A DNA stretch of 24,593 nt from SZUA-430 sp041477875 (GTDB lineage: Bacteria; Pseudomonadota; Alphaproteobacteria; Micropepsales; Micropepsaceae), in assembly GCA_041477875.1 (NCBI GenBank), contig JBGOVA010000032.1:1-24593 (forward strand), read 5' to 3'. Positions 1 through 7,127 of this stretch are shown one piece after another; the first letter of the stretch is position 1; every line of letters begins with the position of its first letter. The translations under genes were made by a program, and so were the position numbers. The notes under the pieces are model-generated. The model made no database searches and was not told the origin of the DNA. It saw only the letters and a list, made by a program, of their open reading frames with translations.

Positions 1-2012
1 GGCCCGGGAAGCAATTTCGGCGCGGCAAATTCCGACCGCGCCAGACCTGCGTAGTACCGCAGGAAATCCACGGCTTCGCGCACATCGGACAGGCCGTTCA
101 CAATCGTCTTGCCCGCCTCTCGCACGCACAGCCCAATCAGGAGCGCCGCATCGCGCTCGAACAAATCCGCGGCGCGCGAAAGAATCTCAGCGCGCTTCTC
201 GCCGCCCAGCGCATCCCATTCGAACTGAGCGGCTACAGCCGACGCCGCAGCCCGCGCCGCCATGTCCGGCGTCGCGGTGACGATCGTCCCGATCTGACGC
301 GATCGCTTCGAGGGATCGAAGACAGCAGTCGGTTGCCCGTCTTGCACAACGCCGCCGATGATCGGCCGTGCGTCGAGATCGCGTTCGACCGCCTGCGCGA
401 TCGCGTTGGTCAGCAGCTTGGCCCTCGCCGGATCGCTCAACAACACGCCATGCGAATTCTTGCGATCGCCGAAGAGATCGGCAGGCAGCGGAATGCGCGG
501 ATGCGGTTTGGGATTCATGTGTTCCACCTGATCCACGGGATCGGCAATGATGGCGGCGATAGGCGCTTCGTCGTCGGCAAGGCGATTGACGAACGACGTA
601 TTGGCGCCGTTCTCGAGCAGGCGGCGCACGAGATAGGCGAGCAAATCCTCATGCGTCCCGACGGGCGCATAGATGCGGCATTGCACGCCAAGCCGGTCGC
701 CGCCGACCGCCTGGTCGTAAAGCTCCTCGCCCATGCCGTGCAGACGTTGGAACTCGTAGTCGTCGCGATTGCCCGCCATCGTCTTGACGGCGGCCAGCGT
801 GTGCGCGTTGTGCGTCGCGAACATCGGAAAGAACGCCGTCTGATCGGCGAGCAAAGCGCGCGCGCACGCGAGATACGATACATCGGTCGACGCCTTGCGC
901 GTGAACACCGGATAGCCGTCGATGCCCAGTTCCTGCGCGCGCTTAATCTCGCTGTCCCAGTAGGCGCCTTTGACGAGGCGCACCGGAATGCGCCGCCCGT
1001 GCTCGCGCGCCAACGCGCTCAGCCAATCGATGACCGCCGGCGCTCGCTTTTGATAAGCCTGCACCGCGAGTCCAAGCCCTTCCCAACCCTTGAGTTCGCT
1101 CGCGCCGCTCACCGCGTCGAAAATGTCGAGTTGCAGGTCGAGCCTGTCCGCCTCTTCCGCATCGATCGTAAAGCCGATGCCAGCCTCACGCGCCGTCCGG
1201 CACAGCGGCATCAATCGCGGCAGAATTTCCTTCAGCACGCGCTCGTGCTTCACATACTCGAGCCGCGGATGGATCGCCGACAGTTTCACCGAGATCGAAT
1301 TGCGCGTGAAGATCGTGCCGCGCCGCTTGTCTTCATGCGCGGCGATGGATGCGATCGCCTGCGCGTAGGATCGCGTATAGCGCTCGGCGTCGTCTTCGGT
1401 CAGCGCCGCCTCGCCCAGCATGTCGAAGGAAAATCTGAACCCGCGCTTGGCCGCATCGCCGCCGCGCTTCAGCGCTTCCTCGATCGTGCGCCCCAGCACG
1501 AACTGCCCGCCCATGATGCGCATGGCGGTGTTCATCGCCTGGCGGATGACCGGCTCGCCGCTGCGCTGCACGACGCGCCCGAAGATCGACGTCCAATCCT
1601 GCGCCCCCTCGCCGAGCTTCACCACGTGGCCGGTCAGCATCAGCGCCCATGTCGACGCGTTCACGAACAGCGATTGCGATTGCCCGAGATGCTTTTCCCA
1701 ATGCGCGCTGCCGATCTTGTCCTTGATCAGCTTGTCGGCGGTGTCCGCGTCGGGCACGCGCAACAACGCCTCCGCAAGGCACATCAACACGACGCCCTCT
1801 TCGGTCGTCAGCGCATACTGATTGAGAAAGGCGTCAAGCCCGCCGCGCCGCCGCTGCGCACGCACGCGGCTCACAAGATCACGCGCCAGCGTTTCCGTGC
1901 CCGCACGCTCGGCCGCGCTCGGCCGTGCCCGCGCGATGAGCGCCTCGATCGCTTGCGTCTCGTCGGCGAGATAGAGCCGCGCCATGTCGGCGCGGGCAGA
2001 GGCCATCGTCAT
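1..2012 (-). CDS. putA: Bifunctional proline dehydrogenase / L-glutamate gamma-semialdehyde dehydrogenase PutA (3' end cut by window)
   Basis: PutA oxidises proline to glutamate in two steps: an FAD proline dehydrogenase domain, then an NAD aldehyde dehydrogenase domain. The frame is open from the window edge to ATG 2012 and gives about 670 residues. Seen in the translation: an alpha-helical N-terminal region, the TIM-barrel motifs FTIDAEEADR (about 281-290) and RLVKGAYWD (about 345-353), then ATHNAHTLA, all typical of the proline dehydrogenase barrel. From about residue 520 the aldehyde dehydrogenase domain starts (VFDPSKRSRQIGTIV, then EAGKTIVNGLSDVREAVDFLRYYAG). Its catalytic Cys lies beyond the window. 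The N-terminus has no ribbon-helix-helix domain, so this is the non-regulatory short type rather than the E. coli trifunctional type. ATG 2012 and ATG 2006 are both possible starts; no strong Shine-Dalgarno decides between them. Confidence 0.95.
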   Translation of the reverse strand, partial: MTMASARADMARLYLADETQAIEALIARARPSAAERAGTETLARDLVSRVRAQRRRGGLDAFLNQYALTTEEGVVLMCLAEALLRVPDADTADKLIKDKIGSAHWEKHLGQSQSLFVNASTWALMLTGHVVKLGEGAQDWTSIFGRVVQRSGEPVIRQAMNTAMRIMGGQFVLGRTIEEALKRGGDAAKRGFRFSFDMLGEAALTEDDAERYTRSYAQAIASIAAHEDKRRGTIFTRNSISVKLSAIHPRLEYVKHERVLKEILPRLMPLCRTAREAGIGFTIDAEEADRLDLQLDIFDAVSGASELKGWEGLGLAVQAYQKRAPAVIDWLSALAREHGRRIPVRLVKGAYWDSEIKRAQELGIDGYPVFTRKASTDVSYLACARALLADQTAFFPMFATHNAHTLAAVKTMAGNRDDYEFQRLHGMGEELYDQAVGGDRLGVQCRIYAPVGTHEDLLAYLVRRLLENGANTSFVNRLADDEAPIAAIIADPVDQVEHMNPKPHPRIPLPADLFGDRKNSHGVLLSDPARAKLLTNAIAQAVERDLDARPIIGGVVQDGQPTAVFDPSKRSRQIGTIVTATPDMAARAAASAVAAQFEWDALGGEKRAEILSRAADLFERDAALLIGLCVREAGKTIVNGLSDVREAVDFLRYYAGLARSEFAAPKLLPG

Positions 2013-2078
2013 AGGGCCGGACAATCCTACGCCCCGCGCGCCTGCGCAAGATTGTTTCGCAAGCTTTCGCGAAGCCGC

Positions 2079-2606
2079 CTAGCGCTGAAACAAAATGCTC
2101 GGCAAACCCCGGTAGGTCGTGCGCGCGAACTCGCGATACCCGCACTTCTCCGCCACGCGGATCGAAGGCGCATTGTCCGGATCGATCATGCAGGCGGTCT
2201 TCCGCCCGCCGAAATTCGCATCGCCCCAGGCAAGCGCCGCCTTGACCGCCTCCGACGCCAGACCCTGGCCTTGGGCCGCGGGCACCAGCGCCCAGCCGAT
2301 CTCGGGCATGCCGTCGAGCGAGGGCGTGATCTCGCGCTTCATGTCGGCAAAGCCGACCTCGCCGACGAACCGCCCGCTCGACCTCTCCTCGACGATCCAA
2401 TAGCCGTAGCCCATCGCCTGCCAATGTCCGATGTAGCGCAGCAGCCGGCCCCACGTCTCCTCGCGCGTCGACGGCCTGCCGCCGATGAAGTGCGTGACAT
2501 TGGCATCCGACCACATCGCGAAACAGTCGTCGAAATCGTCGATCCTGTGACCGCGCAACGTCAGCCGTTCGCTCTCGACAAGCGGACAGACGGCACCGCG
2601 GGTCAT
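2079..2606 (-). CDS. GNAT family N-acetyltransferase (RimJ/RimL-like)
   Basis: Predicted acetyl-CoA-dependent N-acetyltransferase of 175 aa, a normal GNAT length. It opens with the RimJ-type ESERLTLRGHRIDDFDDCFAMW. It has a GxIGWALVP-like strand (PEIGWALVPA, residues 101-110), the acetyl-CoA pyrophosphate-binding loop AAQGQGLASEA (110-120) and the C-terminal NAPSIRVAEKCGY (145-157) typical of the fold. The substrate cannot be read from sequence. The start is uncertain: GTG 2612 has a GAGG eight bases upstream, while ATG 2606 gives the more usual N-terminus. The frame stays open to 2939, but that extension runs into the divergent gene at 2845 and has no family similarity. putA follows 66 bp downstream on the same strand and may be co-transcribed. 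Confidence 0.88.
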   Translation of the reverse strand: MTRGAVCPLVESERLTLRGHRIDDFDDCFAMWSDANVTHFIGGRPSTREETWGRLLRYIGHWQAMGYGYWIVEERSSGRFVGEVGFADMKREITPSLDGMPEIGWALVPAAQGQGLASEAVKAALAWGDANFGGRKTACMIDPDNAPSIRVAEKCGYREFARTTYRGLPSILFQR

Positions 2607-2674
2607 GGACACGGAACGTACCTCATCTTTTTTCCTCGTGGCAGCTCGCGCCAGTTGAGCAAAGAGCGCCCGCA

Positions 2675-2712
2675 TAAACAACCGGCACGCCTGGCGTGCC
2701 GAGCATTGTTTA
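2675..2712. repeat. 38-bp imperfect palindrome
   Basis: The inner arms CGGCACGCC (2683-2691) and GGCGTGCCG (2693-2701) are exact reverse complements around a single T. Outside them TAAACAA (2675-2681) pairs with TTGTTTA (2706-2712), separated by C on one side and AGCA on the other. In DNA this could be a dimeric-regulator site for the divergent promoters. In RNA it could be a stable hairpin in either leader. No copy elsewhere in the window was noticed. Confidence 0.6.
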
Positions 2713-2794
2713 CAAATCGAATCAAATGCATCGCAACCGCACGCACCCTCGATCGCTAAAGACTTAGCACGCCCGTTAGCGCTCCTGAAGAAAG

Positions 2795-2812
2795 TTGTCG
2801 GCATTGTCGGCA
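2795..2812. repeat. Tandem duplication of a 9-bp unit (TTGTCGGCA x2)
   Basis: TTGTCGGCA at 2795-2803 is repeated exactly at 2804-2812, 18 bases before the Shine-Dalgarno of the gene starting at 2845. It may be a direct-repeat regulator site or a chance duplication. Confidence 0.5.
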
Positions 2813-2844
2813 ATCGGGCGATGCGCCCAGGGAGAAACCAGCGA

Positions 2845-3219
2845 ATGAAACGACGTGCATTTTTTGCCTCGCTGCTCATGGCAACGATGAGCTTCGCCAT
2901 GCCTGCCGCGGCTGCAGTGGACGAGATTTCGCTTCCCACGGGAAGCGGTCCGCAAGGCTACTCGACCGGAGTGAGCTTTTGGCCTTCCTCGGCCAACACA
3001 CCGGGTACGTTCCAGGGTCTACGCATCGAGAGCACGGATCCCAAGATCACCCGCGTCCAAATCGTCGACCAGTACGGCAATCGCGATGTCCTGTATGACG
3101 GCCCCATTCAGCCGGGACAGTTCATCGCCTTCACCGAGCGAGACGTCGCCTGGACCGCGTGGACTGATACGCCCGGCTCGAACACCGGCGGCGTCAAGGC
3201 GATCATCGTCTACAACTGA
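2845..3219 (+). CDS. Small secreted protein of unknown function
   Basis: A 124-aa protein starting at ATG 2845, chosen because GGGAGA lies nine bases upstream and because it opens directly into a signal peptide (MKRR, then a hydrophobic run, then MPAAAA; cleavage near residue 24). An earlier in-frame ATG at 2821 would add eight residues and no ribosome site. The mature part of about 100 residues is rich in Thr, Gly and aromatic residues, with short beta-like segments (KITRVQIVDQYGNRDVLYDGPIQPGQFIAFTE split by turns). It has no Cys pair, no lipobox and no catalytic motif I recognise. A periplasmic or extracellular beta-sandwich is a fair guess from composition only. It stands alone on the plus strand, convergent with DUF1489. 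Confidence 0.75.
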   Translation: MKRRAFFASLLMATMSFAMPAAAAVDEISLPTGSGPQGYSTGVSFWPSSANTPGTFQGLRIESTDPKITRVQIVDQYGNRDVLYDGPIQPGQFIAFTERDVAWTAWTDTPGSNTGGVKAIIVYN

Positions 3220-3242
3220 ACGATCGGCTCCAGAAAGAACAC

Positions 3243-3275
3243 CGAACGGCCGCAGACGCCACTCGCGGCCGTTCG
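3243..3275. terminator. Hairpin between convergent genes (probable bidirectional terminator)
   Basis: CGAACGGCCGC (3243-3253) and GCGGCCGTTCG (3265-3275) are exact reverse complements, giving an 11-bp stem with an 11-nt loop. It sits between the stop at 3219 (plus) and the stop at 3277 (minus). Neither side has a U tract, so it could slow rather than fully stop polymerase. Confidence 0.6.
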
Positions 3276-3276
3276 C

Positions 3277-3705
3277 TCACAGCAATCCAAGCTCCGCCAG
3301 CTCGCACCGGAGCTTGTCGGGCAGGTTGCGCGCCGACTTGCCGACATCGGGCGGCGCCTCCTTGGCAAGGAGATACCGCCAGCCCTGGAACGCGCGCCTC
3401 GGCCGCGGCGCCACGATCACGAGACCTTTGTCGAGCACGAGATGACAGCGCGGCACGCCTTCCTTGTCGACGAAAGGGCGAATGTCGACGAGGCGTTGGC
3501 GCACGGTAACCGTACCCTTGATCACCCAATAGAGCGACCCGCCGTCGAGCAACTCCTCGCGGCGTTTGGGCACCATACGCGTCGTGTGCTTGAGCTCGCC
3601 CTTCTGGCCGCGCTTTTTCAGCGTGGTCAAATGGTCCTTCTGCCAGGCGCGAAGATCCTCGATCGAATCCGCGCCGACGCAGAGCTTGATGAGATGAAGT
3701 GTCAG
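3277..3705 (-). CDS. DUF1489 family protein, probable CTG start
   Basis: Conserved alphaproteobacterial protein of unknown function. The body matches the DUF1489 family as I know it: LHLIKLCVGADSIEDL, WQKDHLTTLKKRG, TRMVPKRREELLDGG, SLYWVIKGTVTVRQ, then a C-terminal RAFQGWRYL segment. Reading back to the preceding in-frame stop there is no ATG or GTG. The only TTG (3630) would remove the conserved LHLIKLCVG beginning. CTG at 3705 gives 142 aa, close to the family's usual length, and has AAGG seven bases upstream (GAAGGGCGGCCG then CTG). That CTG overlaps by two bases the TGA of a short upstream ORF, the arrangement normally seen as ATGA coupling. A one-base sequence error that hides an ATG (3717) start is the alternative. 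Confidence 0.85.
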   Translation of the reverse strand: MTLHLIKLCVGADSIEDLRAWQKDHLTTLKKRGQKGELKHTTRMVPKRREELLDGGSLYWVIKGTVTVRQRLVDIRPFVDKEGVPRCHLVLDKGLVIVAPRPRRAFQGWRYLLAKEAPPDVGKSARNLPDKLRCELAELGLL

Positions 3706-3815
3706 CGGCCGCCCTTCATTTCGTTCGTGTCGAGGTAGCCGTACGACACTTGGGCGTACGACTGCAACGCCGTCGGGATGTCGAACGGCTGCAGCGCCCG
3801 GGGATTACTCGGCAC
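3702..3815 (-). CDS. Possible 37-aa ORF overlapping the DUF1489 start
   Basis: A GTG-initiated frame of 38 codons between the EF-hand gene and DUF1489. It overlaps the 3' end of the EF-hand gene by 11 bases, and its TGA (3704-3702) overlaps the CTG of DUF1489. The peptide ends SYAQVSYGYLDTNEMKGGR and looks protein-like, but the last codons coincide with the Shine-Dalgarno of the next gene. I see no good ribosome site before the GTG, so it may instead be the 3' remnant of a lost gene or a coupling leader. I do not recognise it. Confidence 0.3.
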   Translation of the reverse strand: MPSNPRALQPFDIPTALQSYAQVSYGYLDTNEMKGGR

Positions 3816-4161
3816 TGTCGGACGAGGTGATGCAATTCACCTCGTCTCCGCTCAGCGCTTCGTCGCCGTTGGCGTCGCAATTCGCAAGATCGCCCGCGGC
3901 GGCTTCCGAAGCATAGATTTCGTTCTCTTCGCGCGTCACTTTTCCGTCGCGATTGGTATCCGCGACGTCGAGGAAATGCGTGTCGCCCTCGCCCACCGCG
4001 ACGACACCGTCCTTGTTCGCGTCGAACTGGTCGAACAGCGTCGCGTGAACCGCGGCGAGTTCGGCCTTGGTGATTTTTCCGTCGCCGTCCTTGTCGGCGC
4101 CGGCGGCAAGCGCCGGCAGCGTCAGAAGAAACGTGGCGACGACAACGCAGACCGTCCTCAT
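3805..4161 (-). CDS. Secreted EF-hand calcium-binding protein
   Basis: A 118-aa exported protein with a signal peptide (residues 1 to about 21, MRTVCVVV...LPALAAGA) followed by four EF-hand loops: DKDGDGKITKAE (23-34), DANKDGVVAVGE (47-58), DTNRDGKVTREE (68-79) and DANGDEALSGDE (96-107). The first three keep Asp/Asn at loop positions 1, 3 and 5, Gly at 6 and Glu at 12. The fourth has Glu instead of Gly at position 6. It likely binds calcium in the periplasm; partners are unknown. ATG 4161 is preferred because GAAGGA lies eight bases upstream, inside the end of liuD. ATG 4170 overlaps the liuD stop as ATGA but would have its ribosome site too close. The arrangement suggests translation coupled to liuD. 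Confidence 0.88.
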   Translation of the reverse strand: MRTVCVVVATFLLTLPALAAGADKDGDGKITKAELAAVHATLFDQFDANKDGVVAVGEGDTHFLDVADTNRDGKVTREENEIYASEAAAGDLANCDANGDEALSGDEVNCITSSDSAE

Positions 4162-4166
4162 GTCGA

Positions 4167-6167
4167 TCATCCTTCGTCTTCGAAACTGACGATGATCGCA
4201 CCTTCGTTGACTTGGTCGCCCGCCCGAAATGGAGCCGTCTTCACGGTCAGATCGCCGGGCGCAGCCAGCGTGTGCTCCATCTTCATCGCTTCGATTATAG
4301 CAAGCGCTTGGCCCCGGCGCACGCGGTCGCCTGGCTTAACCAACAGCTGCACGATTTTGCCCGGCATCGGCGCCGTAAGGTCGCTGCTCGCGTGCTCGCC
4401 GTGATCGGCCGCCTCGAGCGGATCGTGCGGCCTGAGCGTGAAGCTGCGCCCGCTCATCAAGACTACGACGTCAGCGCCCACACGCAGCACGCGCGCCTGC
4501 GCGCGCCGGCCGTTCAGGCTGGCGCCGATCGAACCGTCGCTCTCGAACGCCGCCTCGACGTCGATGCCGCCGTCGCCGGCGTCGACCCGCCAGCCCTTGG
4601 TCCGATAGGTCACGCTCAAGACGCGATCATTGCCGCCGTCCGTGAACCTCAGCGCCTCGTGTTGGCGCTCGCCGCCGAGCCGCCACCCGTCCAAGTGCTG
4701 CCACGGCGACTGCGCCGCGCCGTTCGCGCGCGCCTGACGCTGAAGCAATTCGAAGAGCGCGCCGAACACGAGCGCATCATGCGGCACCGCGCTCGACGAG
4801 GGAACGAGATCGCCCTTGTGCCGGTCGATGAAGCCGGTATCGACGTTGCCCGCGATAAAATCCGGATGGCGCAGCGTGGAAATCAGGAAAGCCAGATTGG
4901 TTCGCGGCCCCGCGACCTCCGCCGTCTCGAGCGCATTGGCAAGCCGCGCCAACGCACCGCCGCGCGTCTGATCCCAACCGATGATCTTCGCGATCATCGG
5001 GTCATAGAACATCGAGACTTCGCCGCCCTCCGCAACGCCTGCGTCGACGCGAATGTGCACATCGCCCTCGGGCAGCTTCAGGCGCGCAAGGCGCCCCGTC
5101 GAGGGCAAGAAGCCTTTGGCCGGGTCCTCCGCATAAAGTCGAACCTCGACCGCATGCCCGTTGATCTCAAGGTCGTCCTGCGTGCACGGAAGTTCCTCAC
5201 CCGCCGCCACGCGCAATTGCCATTCGACGAGGTCGAGCCCGGTGATCATCTCGGTCACGGGGTGTTCGACCTGCAGCCGCGTGTTCATCTCCATGAAGAA
5301 GAAACCGTCGGGCTTCAGCCCACGCGAAGCGTCGGCGATGAATTCCACCGTACCCGCGCCCTGATAACCGATCGCCTTCGCGCACTTGACCGCAGCCTCG
5401 CCCATCAGCCGCCGCATCTCGACGGGCATGTCCGGTGCGGGCGCCTCTTCGACCACCTTCTGGTGCCGCCGTTGCAACGAACAATCGCGCTCGAACAAAT
5501 GCACGGCGTTGCCGTGGGAATCGGCGAAGACCTGAATCTCGATATGGCGCGGTGTCGCGACATACCTCTCGATCAGCACGCGCGCATCACCGAACGCAGC
5601 CTGCGCTTCGCGCTGCGCACCCTCGAACGCCGTGGCGAAATCAGCGGCTTTCTCGACGCGTCGCATCCCCTTGCCGCCGCCGCCGGCGACCGCTTTGATC
5701 AAGACCGGATAGCCGACGCGCGCCGCCTCCTTCGCCAGATTCGCCAGCGATTGATCGTCGCCGTGATAGCCCGGCACGACCGGCACGCCCGCTTTCGTCA
5801 TCAGCGCTTTGGCGGCATCCTTCAGCCCCATCGCGCGAATTGCCGACGGCGGCGGCCCGACGAAAATGAGCCCCGCCTTCGCGCAAGCTTCGGCAAACGC
5901 CGCGTTCTCCGACAAGAACCCATAGCCCGGATGCACCGCCTTCGCACCGCTGCGCTTGGCGGCATCGAGGATGGCATCGACGTTGAGGTAGCTCTCGCGC
6001 GCCGGCGCCGGCCCGATGCGCACGGCGGTGTCGGCCATCGCCACATGCGGCGACGCCGCGTCCGCGTCCGAATAGACGGCGACGGTCTTGAGCCCCATTC
6101 GCCGCGCGGTCCGGATCACGCGGCAAGCGATCTCGCCGCGATTGGCGATCAGAAGCGAGGAAAACAT
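4167..6167 (-). CDS. liuD: Methylcrotonyl-CoA carboxylase, biotin carboxylase/biotin carrier (alpha) subunit
   Basis: 666-aa biotin-dependent carboxylase alpha subunit. It carboxylates its own biotin with ATP and bicarbonate and passes the CO2 to the beta subunit (liuB here), turning 3-methylcrotonyl-CoA into 3-methylglutaconyl-CoA in leucine breakdown. Seen: the N-terminal biotin carboxylase fold (SSLLIANRGEIACRVIRTA), the ATP-grasp glycine loop GGGGKG (162-167), RDCSLQRRHQKV (227-238), the active-site MNTRLQVEHPVTE (294-306), a middle BT-like region, and a C-terminal biotinyl domain with EAMKMEH, biotinylated Lys about 629, 37 residues from the end. Propionyl- or geranyl-CoA carboxylase would look similar; the liuC neighbour and a separate liuB favour methylcrotonyl. 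ATG 6167 was chosen because the family starts at this motif. liuC ends 8 bp upstream, so the two form an operon. Confidence 0.93.
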   Translation of the reverse strand: MFSSLLIANRGEIACRVIRTARRMGLKTVAVYSDADAASPHVAMADTAVRIGPAPARESYLNVDAILDAAKRSGAKAVHPGYGFLSENAAFAEACAKAGLIFVGPPPSAIRAMGLKDAAKALMTKAGVPVVPGYHGDDQSLANLAKEAARVGYPVLIKAVAGGGGKGMRRVEKAADFATAFEGAQREAQAAFGDARVLIERYVATPRHIEIQVFADSHGNAVHLFERDCSLQRRHQKVVEEAPAPDMPVEMRRLMGEAAVKCAKAIGYQGAGTVEFIADASRGLKPDGFFFMEMNTRLQVEHPVTEMITGLDLVEWQLRVAAGEELPCTQDDLEINGHAVEVRLYAEDPAKGFLPSTGRLARLKLPEGDVHIRVDAGVAEGGEVSMFYDPMIAKIIGWDQTRGGALARLANALETAEVAGPRTNLAFLISTLRHPDFIAGNVDTGFIDRHKGDLVPSSSAVPHDALVFGALFELLQRQARANGAAQSPWQHLDGWRLGGERQHEALRFTDGGNDRVLSVTYRTKGWRVDAGDGGIDVEAAFESDGSIGASLNGRRAQARVLRVGADVVVLMSGRSFTLRPHDPLEAADHGEHASSDLTAPMPGKIVQLLVKPGDRVRRGQALAIIEAMKMEHTLAAPGDLTVKTAPFRAGDQVNEGAIIVSFEDEG

Positions 6168-6174
6168 CAGGATG

Positions 6175-6972
6175 CTATTCCGCCCATTTCGGCTTGCGCT
6201 TCTCGAGGAACGCGGAAAGGCCTTCCTTCGCTTCATCGCTCGCGCGCCGCTCGGCGATGCGCCGCGACGTATCGGCGATCACATGCGTGTCGATCGGTCT
6301 GCCCTCGACGGCGGCGATCAACTCCTTGGCCGCATTTACCGCGCCGGGCGCGCAGCTGAAGAGTTGCTGCACCAAACGCTCGGACTCTTGCGCAAGGGCG
6401 TTGTTGTCCTCGACTACGACGTGCACGAGCCCCAACGCGCGCGCCGTCGCCGCGTCGAACCTCTCGGCCGTCAGGAAATAGCGATGCGCCGCGCGCGCCC
6501 CCATGGCGCGAATGACATAGGGCGAAATCACTGCCGGAATGATGCCGAGCCGCACTTCCGACAGCGCGAACGACGCCGTCTTGGTCGCAATCGCGATATC
6601 GCACGCCGAGAGAATCCCGCACCCGCCCGCCATCGCCGCGCCGTGCACCAGCGCAATCGTCGCCTGCGGCAGCGTGTGCAGGCGCCGCAACATCTCGCCC
6701 ATCCCGCCCGCATCTTCGCGGTTGTCGCGCTCCGTCAGGTCGGCCGCCGCCCGCATCCAAGCCAGATCGGCCCCCGCCGAAAAGCTCGGCCCCGCGCCTT
6801 CGATCAAAACGACGCGCACCCCATCGGCGCCGCGCAGCGTTTCGAAGATGTCGGACAGCCGTTCTATGACCTCCGGATTGAACGCATTGTGAACCTTGGG
6901 CCGGTTCAGCGTCACGACCGCGACGCCCGCGCGCGTCGTGTTCAAAAGGACCACGTCCTCAGCTTCGCTCAT
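6175..6972 (-). CDS. liuC: Methylglutaconyl-CoA hydratase (enoyl-CoA hydratase/isomerase family)
   Basis: 265-aa crotonase-fold enzyme predicted to hydrate 3-methylglutaconyl-CoA to HMG-CoA, the step after methylcrotonyl-CoA carboxylase. Visible motifs: LNRPKVHNAFNPEVI near the N-terminus, the oxyanion segment FSAGADLAWM (64-73), GAAMAGGCGILSACDIAIA (111-129) forming the second oxyanion element, and SEVRLGIIPAVISPYVIRAMG (from 138) with the catalytic-type Glu139. The AGADLAWM and IIPAVISPYV signatures are those of LiuC/AUH rather than of general fatty-acid hydratases. The position where classical hydratases have their first catalytic Glu is Gly here, as in other bacterial LiuC proteins I know. 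It is first in an operon with liuD. A 17-bp palindrome lies about 48 bp before the start. Confidence 0.9.
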   Translation of the reverse strand: MSEAEDVVLLNTTRAGVAVVTLNRPKVHNAFNPEVIERLSDIFETLRGADGVRVVLIEGAGPSFSAGADLAWMRAAADLTERDNREDAGGMGEMLRRLHTLPQATIALVHGAAMAGGCGILSACDIAIATKTASFALSEVRLGIIPAVISPYVIRAMGARAAHRYFLTAERFDAATARALGLVHVVVEDNNALAQESERLVQQLFSCAPGAVNAAKELIAAVEGRPIDTHVIADTSRRIAERRASDEAKEGLSAFLEKRKPKWAE

Positions 6973-7019
6973 GTCAGGCTTTCATTGTGGCGCCCCCAAG
7001 GGGCTTATGGAGGGATCGG

Positions 7020-7036
7020 GTTGCAACGCTTGCAAC
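7020..7036. promoter_or_regulatory. 17-bp palindrome upstream of liuC (candidate operator)
   Basis: GTTGCAA (7020-7026) and TTGCAAC (7030-7036) are exact reverse complements around CGC. The site is 48-64 bp upstream of the liuC ATG, where a repressor or activator of the liuCD operon would bind. The half-site TTGCAA resembles those of several HTH repressor families, but I cannot name the regulator. No second copy was noticed before liuB. Confidence 0.5.
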
Positions 7037-7077
7037 TACACCACCCGCGCCGCAATGACAAAGCCGGACGCTGACGC

Positions 7078-7104
7078 AAAAAAAGCGGCGGGTTTCCCCG
7101 CCGC
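7078..7104 (-). terminator. Rho-independent terminator of the TonB receptor gene
   Basis: On the minus strand GCGGCGGG and CCCGCCGC form an 8-bp all-GC stem (arms 7085-7092 and 7097-7104) with a 4-nt loop, followed by seven T. It lies 24 bp after the receptor stop codon and separates the receptor from liuC. Confidence 0.9.
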
Positions 7105-7127
7105 CCCGAGACGCTGCTTGCGCGACC

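Larger units (their letters stand above)
2613..2844. promoter_or_regulatory. Divergent intergenic region between GNAT and secreted-protein genes
   Basis: This 232-bp stretch has no convincing gene and must hold the promoters of both divergent genes. It contains a 38-bp imperfect palindrome (2675-2712), a tandem 9-bp repeat (2795-2812) and the Shine-Dalgarno GGGAGA (2830-2835) of the rightward gene. I do not see a convincing -35/-10 pair for either direction. Confidence 0.55.

Noticed and set aside
333..2759. 808-codon plus-strand open frame
   Set aside because: It is antisense to putA and the GNAT gene; its Arg/His/Ala-rich, low-complexity translation is the usual shadow of a GC-rich gene on the other strand.
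2607..2939. N-terminal extension of the GNAT gene back to 2939
   Set aside because: It overlaps the signal-peptide gene at 2845 and adds sequence unlike GNAT proteins.
4212..6359. 715-codon plus-strand open frame
   Set aside because: It is antisense to liuD, which has full family motifs; the shadow translation has none.
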